NCBI RefSeq assembly: GCF_000006565.2
Contig: NC_031480.1
Location: 3,817,529 to 3,881,528 of the forward strand
Direction: 5' to 3'
Origin: Toxoplasma gondii ME49
Lineage: Eukaryota; Apicomplexa; Conoidasida; Eucoccidiorida; Sarcocystidae
Length of the DNA: 64,000 nucleotides
Part shown: piece after piece, positions 1 through 11,218 of the stretch
Numbering within the stretch: the stretch's first letter is position 1
Layout: each line of letters begins with the position of its first letter
Program-made: the position numbers and the translations under genes
The notes under the pieces: model-generated
The model's input: the letters and a program-made list of their open reading frames with translations, nothing else
What the model was told of the DNA's origin: nothing
Database searches by the model: none

Positions 1-596
1 ATCGATGTGTGACGACGTTTTTCTTTCCATCACGTGGGCATCTTTCGTGCGGCAAACTCTTATGTGAAGTCGCGCGCGGAATAATAACACTGATATGAAG
101 GACCACTGTGCGTCTCTCACACAGAAGTCAGCGCACCGAAAATTCACCAGTTTCTGTGTAACGATTAGATGGACGACAAATGTTCCTTAGGTATATTTTG
201 TCACTGGTTCCAAAACTTTCGGGAGGTGACCGCCTCTTCGTACCGTTGACGGTCGGCGGGAAGGGCATCCAGTAGATATCAAAAGTTGTGTGATGTGTGT
301 AGTGAGCCATGCAAACTGAGGTGCTACTACATTCGCATGAGAAGCATCTTGCCGATACCAGATTGTGTAGCTTGCCCTTGGAGGATGTAGACGTGTCAGC
401 TGTGATGCGGCGAAGCATAGGATGAACGCACAGGTAGTCGCGCGCTCGCATGCACGACCTCGTTGCTGTTTGTTTGAACGGTGTCCGTACACATACACTT
501 GTGTCCCCGTTGTGGGTGGGTGTGTCGTGCGTGATTTTGTGTATCGACGTGTACATAGACGACATTGGCATTTCTGCGTGTCCCTGTTGCTTACAG
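1..596 (+). other. Probable intron 1 of the Ran gene
   Basis: No open frame here carries the Ran P-loop (GDGGVGKT type), which must lie upstream of the first exon visible in this window. The stretch ends in a good 3' splice site (pyrimidine-rich, then ttacag, AG at 595-596), so it is read as intron, possibly with 5' flank. The open frames on either strand look non-coding. Confidence 0.6.
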
Positions 597-2274
597 GAGA
601 GTTCGAGAAGAAGTACATCCCCACTCTCGGTGTTGAAGTCCACCCTCTGAAGTTTCAGACCAACTTTGGCATGATCACCTTCAATGTTTGGGATACTGCC
701 GGTCAAGAGAAGTTTGGAGGTCTCCGCGATGGCTATTACATAAAGGTAAGGAATCTATTCTTCTCCGGCACTGCTCTAGTGTGACGAATAGTTCGCCATC
801 CTATACACTGCTTTGCGACCGTTGCATGCGGCGCTCTTAGATAACCATGGCTGCGGATCATGAAGGCAATCCGCATGGATTCATATCGGAAAAGCGGACG
901 ACTTCGAAACAAAGATGGCGTGCAGGTTCTAGTTCGTGTATCGTAGCTCTTCCCTTCGTGGCTGTGTTAAGCTGCAGTATAACTGACATCGAGTTCCGCG
1001 TTCAACAGGAAGGCTTTTGTCTGTATTTTAGAAGCTGTGTGTTGTTCCTGGCGGACGTGATTGTGCGTTCACAGGGACAGTGTGCCATCATGATGTTCGA
1101 TGTCACCGCGCGAATCACGTACAAGAACATTCCCAACTGGTACAGAGATATCACGAGGGTGTGCGAGAACATCCCGATTGTTCTTGTTGGTAACAAGGTA
1201 CGCCAACAGCGCCTGGCGGTGCTGAGAACTGCAGTGCACGCGAAAAGGATCAGCGTTTGAACCAATAGAAGCAGGACTACGTGTCCTCAATTGTTTCATT
1301 ATGTCTGTACACATTTCTGAAACTGTACTTCGTAGGCAGTGAACGTGTTTGTTTTCGCTGAAGTATCGCTCTGCCTTCAGGCTGAGCGTGTATGTGTGGA
1401 CGATTCAAATACACTGGGCATCGCTGGGGCTTGCGCGCGTTTATATTCAAACGATGAACGGCCGTCAACGCGGAGTGCGTCGCTCTGTTACCTGATGGAT
1501 TTTGTCACAGTCGTGGTCGGTTTGGGTGTGTAATCGTTGCTTTGGATGGCACAGAACACTGAGAACACAACTGTGATTGTGTGTTACAGCGCGGTTGTGA
1601 ATTTCGGTGGGTTGTTGCATATAGGGAGGTACATCGGTGAACGGTTACTTTTATGGTATGTGTTTCCTGCCAGGTTGATGTCAAGGACCGCCAAGTGAAA
1701 GCCCGCCAGATTCAGTTTCACAGGAAGAGGAATCTTCAGTATTATGACATCAGCGCTCGATCCAACTACAACTTTGAAAAGCCTTTCCTGTGGCTGGCGC
1801 GGCGCCTGACAAACCAGCCAGCTCTCTCCTTTGTCGGTGAGCAATGATACTGAAACCGGAAACTACAGAGTCGGGCGACGTGATGCAACGTCTTAGGCTG
1901 TGTTCTTTTCATGAGCAATATACGAAGAATGTTGGTGCATGTATTGTGTTGAACGTTTTTCCGTAGATGTGTAGAACAGCAAGTGGTGTGTATGCGGAAG
2001 TTTTGTTCAGTTTGTGGTGGACAGCGTTTCGTTTAGCGGGATGACTGTACGTGATTATATCTAGTAGTGTCTTGCTGGTGTCCGTTGAAAGTATTTTGCG
2101 TAATACTGTCTCGAGCTGTCTTGACGGATCTCGCTATATCCTTATTTGCTTTTTGTAGGTGAGCACGCGAAAGCTCCTGAAATCCAGATTGATCCGAATC
2201 TCGTACAGGAAGCGGAGAGAGAGCTGCAAGCTGCCGTGAGCACTGCCATTGATGACGATGATGAGGACCTGTGA
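597..2274 (+). CDS. RAN: GTP-binding nuclear protein Ran, 5' partial
   Basis: Small GTPase that drives nuclear import and export and spindle assembly by cycling between GTP and GDP in nucleus and cytoplasm. Four exons fit in phase: 597-745, 1075-1197, 1674-1836, 2159-2274. They encode about 183 residues; the family is about 216 long, so roughly 33 N-terminal residues with the P-loop lie outside the window. Visible motifs are the switch I region ([14 protein letters not shown]), switch II ([19 protein letters not shown]), the guanine-base motif VLVGNK followed by VDVKDRQVK across the exon junction, the [21 protein letters not shown] segment typical of Ran, and the acidic C-terminal tail DDDDEDL. 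All donors are GT (gtaagg, gtacgc, gtgagc) and all acceptors AG. Ran identity is very secure because Rab and Ras proteins lack the acidic tail and have C-terminal cysteines instead. Confidence 0.97.
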
Positions 2275-4805
2275 AGGAACTATTGGATTCAGTACTGGTG
2301 TATATCTTCTGCCATCTTGTATTCATGCCCCGACCGTGCACGAGTCTCGTGTGGTGCTAGGATGTATGAAATCTAGTCTTATTCGAGTTCTTTCAGTCTG
2401 GTTCTCTGACAGACGTGTCCTCTCTTACAATATACATCAGTATTGGTTCGTTTGTGCGGTTTTGCTGGGCCGCGAGCTACCAGTCAAAAAGGATACTGCG
2501 CAGCCGAGTTTCGTCAACTGTCAAACTGTCACTGCAGCGACCTCCCTGTGAAAAGAGTCGTTTTCCTAAGCAACCTACTTCCCCCCGTAGACAGTAGAGA
2601 AGCTGGGAGTGTGCCTAGCGTCGCAGTGGCAGGTGTCACTGCAGCGTAGAGCTAATCCCTTACCAGGATCGTGGGCATGTAGCGAAGCCCTTCCCTGAGT
2701 TGTATGATCAAGCAGTGACCCGAGCGATGAGGAGCACGACCACAGTCGTCTGTTACAGTGCGTTGGTACATATCACGAGTCGCAACACCGACACCGATGG
2801 ATAACTGCCGTTCTCAAAGTATCAGATCATCACCCAATTCGAAGGTATTAATGCTGCAGAATTGTCAGAAGAAATGATGTTAGTTGTGAAGTGCTTGTCG
2901 AATTTGGAGCTAGCTGGTTCTCACCGAAATGTATTGAGGCGCCACCCGCACGTGCAGCTACGATAGATGTTTGTGCTGCCACAGCAAAGTTAGGAACGTA
3001 ATGAGGGCCGAAACTTGGACCCCACAAGACGTTACGCTAGTGGGTTTGTCAGTTGCATGCAGAGTTCAGCCTACACTTTCAATATACATATTCGTCGAAT
3101 GATCCTAGGACAGTGTTCCAGAGTTGTGTTACTTTCTTCGAAGAGCTAGAGTAACCTCCATCGTCTGGAAGACGACGTTTCAATGCGTCGCGCCCTACCG
3201 CCGCATATGACTTTATCTCAATGGTTGACAAGCCTCCTGTCGATCGCGACGTATTTTTGCGATCGTTGGGGTGTCCGGGCATGCATTTTGGCTTCTAGAA
3301 TGGCCTGTTTCGATGTGAGATTAGTGTAGTGTAAAGCGTGTCAGTATCCGCCAGTCATTACCGTTGCTACACTGTCCAAATTACTTGCGGAGGTCACAAG
3401 AGCTGTCATTCCTGGGGAAAACATAGATGTAGGTACTTGTAAATAGGTAGTGAAGCTCAACCTCTCTGGCAATTTTTGAGATTTAGAGTCGCAGTCCATT
3501 ATAGGAAAGGCTGACCGGCCACGTCCCGTCCCGAAAAAAGCGAGACTGGTGCACGCAGCAGATGGGTATGTGGGACGCGGTGTTCGTTGTTCTCCACTGC
3601 ATTCAAGCACACTGTTGTCCGCTACTTTGACTTATAGGACAGGTTTCGAGTCGTCCTCTGAGAAGTGAAATGAGAGAATGGATCTTCAAAATTATAACAC
3701 ATTGCCAGTACAGAGTGAAGGCAGTCGAATCCAAATGCGTCATATCTAAAAGGTAGGAAGTGTTCTTGAGCCTTCTTTGAGCAGTTGAATCACTTGCGGG
3801 CCAGACTAAAGAAAATAACTAACAAAACGGGTTCGCTTGTGTTGATGTTCTGGTCATTGTCTGGACGTGGGCATTCTGGCTGCCCCGGCGGAACCGATTA
3901 TTTATTTTCCAACAGCTAGTATGCTATCGCTGAAACCTAAAGAAGCCAGTCGTTCATGCCGTTCACGTGTGTTGTCAGAGTGGAATATGTCAATCGCGGT
4001 AAACTGGAAATTACCTCTCTAAACGATACACTAGATACGCAGTATTTCCACACTTGCGTGATGAGCGGTGCAGTCCCACCTACAGTGCTTAGTTCCCCTG
4101 GGATAACAAGAAGTATACGAGGGCTGAAGATGTCACTACGTCATCAATAAACGTTAGGATGACTATGTAGTATATGCGCTTAGTCTAAACTGTGAAGAGG
4201 ACTCTCTGTGAGGGCAGACACGTTGGTGACACACACACACACACACAGGTACTACACCGACGCGTTCTGAGAGTTTTGGTGTTCCTTGCTTTAGGCAGTG
4301 TGCCTCTTATTTGCAAGTGAAGTGGGAAAATCTGGATGCCACTGGAATGGACTGAAGAAAAAACAAGAGACTAAATCTTCACAACTCACAATTTCAGTCT
4401 TGGCGTATGCCTGCCTCCGTGCAAGTCTCCTCTTCACGTTACTGACATTACAGTCGTTGTCTTTTTCCCGTTTCATTTTTTTTCTACATGAATGACCTCT
4501 GATACCTCCTTTCTCAATATTTACTTGAATCTTCGCCTTTTTTTATGTTGATCTGCGTCGTGCAGTCGAGTCGCGGATGTCGGCATTGGTGACAGTTTTT
4601 TCTATGTGATGCTCTTTGAGCAGGATTGGCTTCGTGTCGGTGTCAGTTTATATATCCGTCCGTGTAGCACTCAATAATAGAAATTATGCGCCGATAGCTG
4701 TATATACTTTCACCCATCGTCTTAGGTAGCTTTCTCCTGTCGTTTCATTCCGTCACATAGTCAGTCGGCAATTTAAACCACTTTCGCGAGAGTACCCCAA
4801 GAAGC
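2275..4805. other. Intergenic region
   Basis: About 2.5 kb between Ran and the next gene, presumably the Ran 3' UTR followed by the promoter and 5' UTR of the gene at 4806. No exon series with matching phases was found on either strand. The longest minus-strand frames (3079-3282 and 3341-3610) have neither recognisable motifs nor convincing splice signals. It contains the AC microsatellite listed separately. Confidence 0.5.
4229..4248. repeat. (AC)n microsatellite
   Basis: A short uninterrupted run of about ten AC units in the intergenic region upstream of the gene at 4806. It could be polymorphic between strains; no function is implied. Confidence 0.85.
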
Positions 4806-6090
4806 ATGGGGTGCGCGGTCTGTAAAGCTCGAGGGACCGTTCTAGCGTCTCCTAGAATCTTGGAACAAGACCCTAAAAACGATGGGGCCTCGCGTAGTAG
4901 CACTTGTGTCGCGACACGGCGGACAGGCAACGGCTTGGTAGAAAGCCCAATTTGTTTGACAGATGGACTGGACGACAGTCGTGTGGCCGCCCCTTTAACT
5001 GATCACGACGACAAACAGATAAGCTGCATAAAACCTGAAAAGTTCCTGATATCAAGTCCAGCTCCTCTGCCAACAGAGACTTCACACGCCATACGCGACA
5101 ACGGGAGCAGTGAAAGGGGTTCGTGTCCTTCTGAATTAGACCAAGTATCTGCACATGTATCTGCTTCCGAGCCGGGGGGGACGAGTCTGTCATACCAGAA
5201 AGAAGCGAATTCGACTGAAAGAGGCGAGATTGTTGTGGCAGATGGAGCATCTACTGGACCCCAGAAAAGGAAAGCCGTCCCAGTCCGCGACGCTCCGGCT
5301 CAACACTCTGCAAACCCCACCAACGGAAAACTCACCTGCTGCAATCGTACAGACGAGCCACCAAACTGCAAGGAACTCGTTAACAGCACGCGAACCGTCA
5401 CGTTCCAGGGAGCTGCGGTGACTCAGATGGAGCTTCGTTCGAGGTTCAGTACACAACGAACCAAAGAAGTCTCTTGCCCTTCGAATATTGACACGTGGAC
5501 GAAAATGGCTTTCGATGCCTATGCCCAGAGTGACGTTGACTTCTCAGATGAACTTCTCGGGTGAGTAGTCGACGGGAGGAATTTCTCCCTTCGAAGGAAA
5601 AAGTTGAAACTGGAATCTTCGCAGCGACACTGGCTCACCAGCACAACCGCGGATTCCATCACACTCCAGATGTGATATATATATATATATATTTATACAT
5701 ACATTCATATGCACATATATAAGTTGTCTGCTTTTCTCTCTATGTGATATATACCCAGATGCACACCAATACGTAAGTCCGAAAATATCTGATGTTCGTT
5801 CTGGCGATTTTGTCGGATGTGTTGGTTCTATCAGGAAGGTACAGACGTTGTATTCTCAACTCATGGCTACAGGTGCCGAACAACGACCCAGGCCTGGATA
5901 TGCCGATTTTTCAAGGACCACAGCAGTATCAGATTGTCCATGCACAACCACTGGACGCCAAATTGAGGACCTAAGCATGAAACTTCAGAGCTTCCAGCAG
6001 AAGACGGGGCGTCAACAGGCCCTCGAAGCGGTGAATCTTCCCCCCGAACACGCTAGTAGTGTCTCTGCACTGCTACCGTTGACAGGTTAG
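4806..6090 (+). CDS. Unknown protein with N-terminal myristoylation/palmitoylation signal
   Basis: Not recognised by family. Exon 1 is 4806-5560, ending in phase 2 at ggtgag. Exon 2 starts at 5835 after ctatcag and reads to a TAG at 6088-6090, giving about 336 residues. The protein starts MGCAVCKARG: Gly2 fits N-myristoyltransferase and Cys3 and Cys6 are possible palmitoylation sites, so membrane attachment (plasma membrane or inner membrane complex) is inferred. The rest is hydrophilic and rich in Ser, Thr and Glu, with no TM segment and no known domain. The only intron holds a TA-rich tract. After the TAG the same frame stays open to a TGA at 6211-6213 with an acidic, coding-like sequence (begins NSCIDSRFSETNTEDDWLAK). 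The 3' end may therefore be longer if a further intron removes the stop. Start choice rests on the MGC motif. Confidence 0.7.
5675..5692. repeat. (AT)n tract in intron
   Basis: About nine AT units followed by further TA-rich sequence up to about 5755, inside the proposed intron 5561-5834 of the myristoylated-protein gene. Simple repeat; it supports the stretch being non-coding. Confidence 0.8.
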
Positions 6091-6213
6091 AACAGCTGCA
6101 TTGATAGTCGATTTTCGGAGACGAACACTGAAGATGATTGGTTGGCGAAGACATCTGCTAGGGAGCACCAGTCATCACAGACCAAAGAAGAATCGACTTC
6201 TCTCGAGCTGTGA

Positions 6214-7575
6214 CTGGCCACAGAGCTCACAACTCCTTCACTAAAAGAAACGATTGCGAGGAAAAACGCGTGGGTACCCGCATCTCCGCGTTTCGCACGC
6301 TGAGGCATTCAGTGACTCCAGAGCAGAGTTTTTTTCCCTCTTTCGTACTCGTATCTGTTCCCTCCTCTAGAGAAGAACGTTTTCGAACTCTCCTTTTCTG
6401 GTATGTAGCACCGCGGGAGGAGCTGGACTCTTGATGCTGAAGTTATTAACTACCAGGATACTGTAGCAGATTCTGAACGATGAAGTTCATTGACGAAAAA
6501 GCACTATTTTGCCCCCTGCCTGGGTAGTCACGGTCATCGCCCAGAAAACAAGTGCATGCGGGCGTCAAGGCATCCCTTTCGTTTCACACATGCAGTGAGG
6601 AAAGGCTTCGCACTGTCCACCATCCCTCTAATTTTTTTTTGGATGGCATTCACCGCATTTAATGTGTCCGTCGAGCACTTTCCACCTGTTTTCTCTGCTG
6701 CCGCGGGCCTCTCACGAGGATGTCGATCCACCACAAGGGCACGTCACCTTTTGTGTGACTACAGTTAATCTCGCTTTCCGCAGGTTATCTGGCAGTGTAT
6801 TTAGCTGTATATCGCCGTCATTTCACTTCATCCCCTGGCAACTGGGCGACTCTTTCGTCTGGCTGTCTCCAAGAAAGCGGTAGTAAAAACATGGAGGTAT
6901 GTGTACCAAGCAGGGTAAAGACTCGTTAGAATATTGTGCATTACGGAAGAATATAATGGTTCACAACGTTCCAATTTCCTGTCTTGCCACTATACCGGTC
7001 ACTCTGTGTCCGCTCCTATTCCAGTGCCCGAAAAGATGAATCCTGTGACATGAATCCCGAAGACAGCTTGTCTCGGAACAGTGCCATATTTGCACCACAG
7101 CTTACAGTCCTGATGCTTTCCCTACATTGAGGATCTAAACGATGCTCAACGATTCACAGTCCGAGTGTGTGTTGTGTAACAGGGGTCGCTGTTTTCGAGC
7201 AGCCCTAACTTCAACAAAGTAAGAGACTGCGTGCTGCCCTCGGCCACCACCCAAAGCTGTCCCCCCAATTACAACATACTCACACACTGTCAACATAACA
7301 TTTCAAGATTACAGAAGACCATCAACCAGCCGCCCTCCAATTTAAGTACGACTGGACCTAGACGGCAGTGGCATCCGAGAGAAACACAGAATATGTCGCG
7401 AAGGCAGATGCGGTGAACTACTCCCCGCCACACCAAGACCTTCTGTTACGAGTCACACCGCATGACCTTTGCAACATCGCAGTAGCACTCAGCTCCACAA
7501 AGATGAGCATCGGATATCAGACAGATGCGCGAACGCACACACAGCCTCATGTGTTACCGGACCACATTTGCCATC
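6214..7575. other. Intergenic region between convergent genes
   Basis: About 1.4 kb between the + strand gene ending at 6090 (or 6213) and the - strand gene ending at 7576. It probably holds two 3' UTRs. Open frames (for example 6490-6768 and 7231-7595) are short, without motifs or phased neighbours. Nothing else is seen. Confidence 0.45.
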
Positions 7576-9010
7576 TTAAGCCATACCGGTTTTGATTAGG
7601 CGCGCATTGGGTTCCCAACTGGGCACAGGCCAACCCGATTTCTTCACCGTCGGTTGGACTTGTGAAGCGCCCCATACCTCCTCATTAGATCCGCCAACAT
7701 GATGAAAGACAATATTTTTTCGAGAAGAGATACACGGGGGCAGTCCACGATATTGAAGAACTGGGCTTAAACCCGTGTCAAGTACGGGCGCGTTGAACTG
7801 TGTCACTGGCATATTTTGAGACACGCCGACGTTAAAAGACGGCAACCGGAAGATTTCAACAAGACCACCATCCGGCAGCTGGACGGGTTGCAGATTTGGA
7901 GGGAAGGCGGGAGACTTTCTAGAGCTGAAGAACTTCGCGAAATCGAAGGCTTGCATGCCCGCCTGCCAGTGACGCGATGAACACACAAAACCGTCACGGG
8001 TGATTGGTCAGGTCATGCAACACTTGTCGGCTCTACAAGCGACGAGCCACCTGAATGTACAGAGAGGCTACTTTACAGATAAAGAGTCTCTTTCAAGTGA
8101 AACTGGCAACCTGGTTGTCATGCTTCCTCACCTCCAGCAGTTCAGCCAGCGTAGGCGGAGCGGGGGTGACGGCGTAAGAATCGTCATGCTCCTCGTTCTT
8201 CTCCAAAGATTCATCCTCTGTAGAAAGCAGCACCGTGGTGCCAACGCATCCGCCAACCTTATCTTCGTGACTGAATGTATGGTGCGAATGGAGGCGCACC
8301 AGGATGGGCGGAGAGATTCGCTGGCTGCTCTGTCAGCCACCACCGTATGAATCCCGGAAACACTCTCCGGAACACACCTGCGAAGTGTGTCTTGTCCAAG
8401 AAAGCAGATGAATTCTACGCGTTTAACAAATCGAAAAATTAGGGTTCACTTCCTACAACTGCCCCGAGGTGATGAATGGCGGCTTAACTACGTAGCACTT
8501 GCTACAAGGCACGTCAGAAAAGTCGTGCTGCGCCTACTATGTCATCGGATGAAGCTAACAGTACCTGTTGTGCTTGGTCTGTGTGTGACCTCCAAGGCTG
8601 CTTTGGTCGTCAGACCAAGCGCAGAGTCCTCTGCTGTCGTTTGCTCATCCGTCCGAACTTGGTCCATGCTGATGTCGTATTGACAATCGTTGATCGGCAC
8701 TTCGTAGCCTTCAATCTACACACAGACGCAGGAATCACAGTTGGGGAGCAATGATGCCTACATCAACGCTGGATATAGAGTCTTCCTAGAATAATCGTAC
8801 GTAATGCCACGCTGACCTGAAGTACTGAAAGCACGTCATGAAACATATGAGCCTTTCGAATTGCGGAATTCGACACAACACCTCACCGACCTCATTTGAT
8901 CTGACATCGAGCATGGTCTCGGCCGACGCCTCTTGCTGCGCCATCATCTCTTCACTGCCTTCAAAATGGTCGGAGATCGCGTCGGAGGAAAATTCGCGTT
9001 GCACGTCCAT
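7576..9010 (-). CDS. Unknown conserved-looking protein, 279 aa, four exons
   Basis: Not recognised. Four exons join in phase 0 throughout: 9010-8882 (start ATG, MDVQREFSSD), 8715-8590, 8329-8132 and 7962-7576 (stop). Junctions use donors gtgttg, gtcaca and gtgagg, and acceptors tgtgtag, ctgacag and ctggcag. The first two donors are weak, but every exon stays open and the residue counts come out exactly (43+42+66+128). The protein is acidic at the N-terminus. Its C-terminal 128 residues look folded, with LPDGGLVEIFRLPSF, APVLDTGLSPVLQYRGLPP and ISSRKNIVFHHVGG. There is no signal peptide or TM segment. The start ATG lies just after a possible 3' splice site (gctaacag), so a 5' UTR intron or an extra upstream coding exon is possible. 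It shares an upstream region of about 830 bases with prefoldin 6. Confidence 0.7.
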
Positions 9011-9843
9011 GCTGTTAGCACGGAAGGGAAGAAGTCACCAGTGGTCGAAAGGGATGAGTACGCAAAACGCTATACAACGTCACCGACACGCTCCGAGGAT
9101 TGTGACCAAGGGGACAAAACCGCGAAAGTTCGAAAACAGAACAACGCAAGGGGAACACGGAGAAGAAAGTATCCGTGAAAGCAGATAATAGGGGGTGATA
9201 TTCCCGTCAACGGTTGCTATACAGGAGTGAGAATAACATATTTGTGGCGCACCCGACCCTGGGACGTTGCTAAGCTAGCGGAAGACGAATGAAGCGGGAT
9301 AAAAGACAATAACCGCACAGTCGTCCGACAGCCCGTTTTCAACTCGACCGGCACGCGGGGTCCCCCGGGGGGCGTGGCAGACGAGGCAGCAGCGGCAGCG
9401 AGTGACTGTTGTAGTTTTCGAAAGAGACACCGTCCGCACGAAAAACGGTCGCTCTGCCCTTCCGCTATTTTGTTGCTCAGCTGTTCGATGACTGCTGAAG
9501 TCACGAAGGGTAGTGTTAAAGGTGTGGTGTTTCGACTGTCATGAATGGCCGTGGCCTGGCCGTGGTTGCGAGCTGAAACCGGTGGTGCATGCATCGAGTA
9601 AAACGTCTTTTGGCGTAGGCTGGGCGCACTCACATGCAACCAGTAGGGGGAGGCAGTGTTGTAGGCAGATCCGCAAACATCGTTTTTTTTTAAACGCCCG
9701 CGCGAACTGCGATACCTGTGCGAAGCGTGCAGCTTCAGACACTTATGGACGTTCTGCAAGTTACCACCTCCAATTTAATTTCTGTTGTGGAACACTAGTC
9801 CGTTGTGGCCGTGGATGAAACAGAACGGACCGATTCAGGCAAC
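9011..9843. promoter_or_regulatory. Divergent intergenic (bidirectional promoter) region
   Basis: The stretch separates two start codons that face away from each other (9010 on - and 9844 on +), so it should contain both promoters and 5' UTRs. It includes a GC-rich block near 9350-9410. A long - strand frame (9217-9759) crosses it, but no splice series links it convincingly to the gene below. No specific element could be identified by eye. Confidence 0.45.
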
Positions 9844-10773
9844 ATGTCACAGGAGCAGTTGACAGAGGCGATGCGAGAGTTCGATCGCCTCATCGGGAGT
9901 GAGCGCTGAAGACACGCATACTCGCGACAACCTTCTTCAACAGATATAAATATTGTGTTTGCTTTTCATGGTGACACAGGAGAGGAGTCCTGTGAAGCTA
10001 TTTGTTGGTCTCTTGCCGCTGACAGACTCTGTTAAGACATGCTCACACACGCGTCACCGATCTAACAGCTAGAGCTTTCAGTTAGGCGGCTTACACTTCT
10101 TGCTCCTGAGCAAATGCTTTTTTCTATGATTTCCCGCGAGTTCTCTGCATTTGTTGATGGTCACGGCACACCTCGGTCCGTCCAAGTGTTTCCGCTGTTG
10201 CGTTTAAAATAGTGAACGGCATTCGTCCATGTTTGGTGCTGTCTCCCAGAGATGGAAGAGAACCTCCAGATGAGGAATAAGCTAATGACACAACAGAACG
10301 AGAACGAAGGAGTTGCGAAGGTGAGGTCCTGGGCGGAACGTTCATGGTTTAGTCTCTTGTGCGAATACGCAGGGGTTGCCTTTCTGAGAGCCGGCAAACT
10401 GAAGAGAAACGATCCTTTGTTGCGTTCGTCTTTTTCAGGAACTGGGCCAGCTCCAGGACGACTCAGTGCTGTACAAAATTGTAGGACCAGTGCTTGTTAG
10501 ACAAAACCGAGAAGACGCAACGGCGACCGTGAACAAACGACTGGACTACATACGAGGAGAACTGTAAGTCGACCTCTCGGAGTTTCATGCCGATTATACA
10601 TACGTTAATGCTTTTATACATCTCTTGACGGTGCTTTCTTGTCTCTCATCAGGCAGCGGTGTGACAAGCTTGATTCGGACATGAAAGCGCAATTAAAGGA
10701 GGCCACCCAGCGGATCGAGACCCTTCAAAAGAAGATGTTGGATCGGGAGAAACAGAGGAGTGGAAGGATTTGA
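9844..10773 (+). CDS. PFDN6: Prefoldin subunit 6
   Basis: Beta-type subunit of the hexameric prefoldin co-chaperone, which hands unfolded actin and tubulin to the CCT chaperonin in the cytosol. Four exons join in phase: 9844-9898, 10250-10320, 10439-10563, 10653-10773, giving 123 residues, the usual size. The N-terminal helix (MSQEQLTEAMREFDRLIG) leads into the coiled coil. The hairpin region has the family signature DDSVLYKIVGPVLVRQ then TVNKRLDYIRGEL, and the C-terminal helix runs QRCDKLDSDMKAQLKEATQR and ends basic (EKQRSGRI). Donors are gtgagc, gtgagg and gtaagt. Acceptors tcccag, tttttcag and ctcatcag are strong. Match to the KE2/PFD6 core is clear. It lies divergent to the unknown gene ending at 7576. 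Confidence 0.95.
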
Positions 10774-11218
10774 AACCGGGAATTGGCAGACACATGCGTA
10801 CTCACGTAATTTCAACTGGACAGGGTTTATTTCAGTTAAGCACTCGTCGAGGGAATCAATATTGTTGACACAGTGGCTTGTGGGGATTTTGCAGTGTCAC
10901 TGGCCGACAAGGGGTCTGAACCTGTAGGGCAAGCAGCAGTCGTTTTTACGAACATAACCTGCTGTGCAGGCAGAGAATCTTACTGCTCTGGTGCTCCAGC
11001 CAATTCGTCAAAACTCATACATTTGTTCATAATAAAAGTGATGATAATCCAGATGCTGGGAAGCAGTCCATTCGTACTGCCACATGGAGAGAGGTCATGC
11101 CAAGCTCACCCGTATAACTGGAACAGGGCAAGGAGACCAAGTACGCCAGCAAAGGCAAGCTTTACAGCTGTAGAATTTTTCTTTCCTTCCGCTCTAACCG
11201 CTTTTCTAGACTTTTAAC
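10774..11218. other. Intergenic region between convergent genes
   Basis: Probable 3' UTRs of prefoldin 6 (+) and the three-TM protein (-). On the minus strand 11160-11106 could encode a short hydrophobic segment (LAFAGVLGLLALFQLYG) behind an acceptor-like ctacag, an alternative 3' exon for the membrane protein. The main model ends before it. Confidence 0.4.

Noticed and set aside
128..706. 192-codon open frame on -
   Set aside because: Antisense to the first visible Ran exon and its intron; Ran identity fixes the coding strand.
4229..4248. AC repeat as a Z-DNA or regulatory element
   Set aside because: Too short and without context to claim more than a microsatellite.
9217..9759. 180-codon open frame on - upstream of the 279-residue gene
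   Set aside because: No donor joins it in phase with the exon starting at 9010 convincingly; an alanine run and GC-rich patch fit a promoter or 5' UTR equally well.
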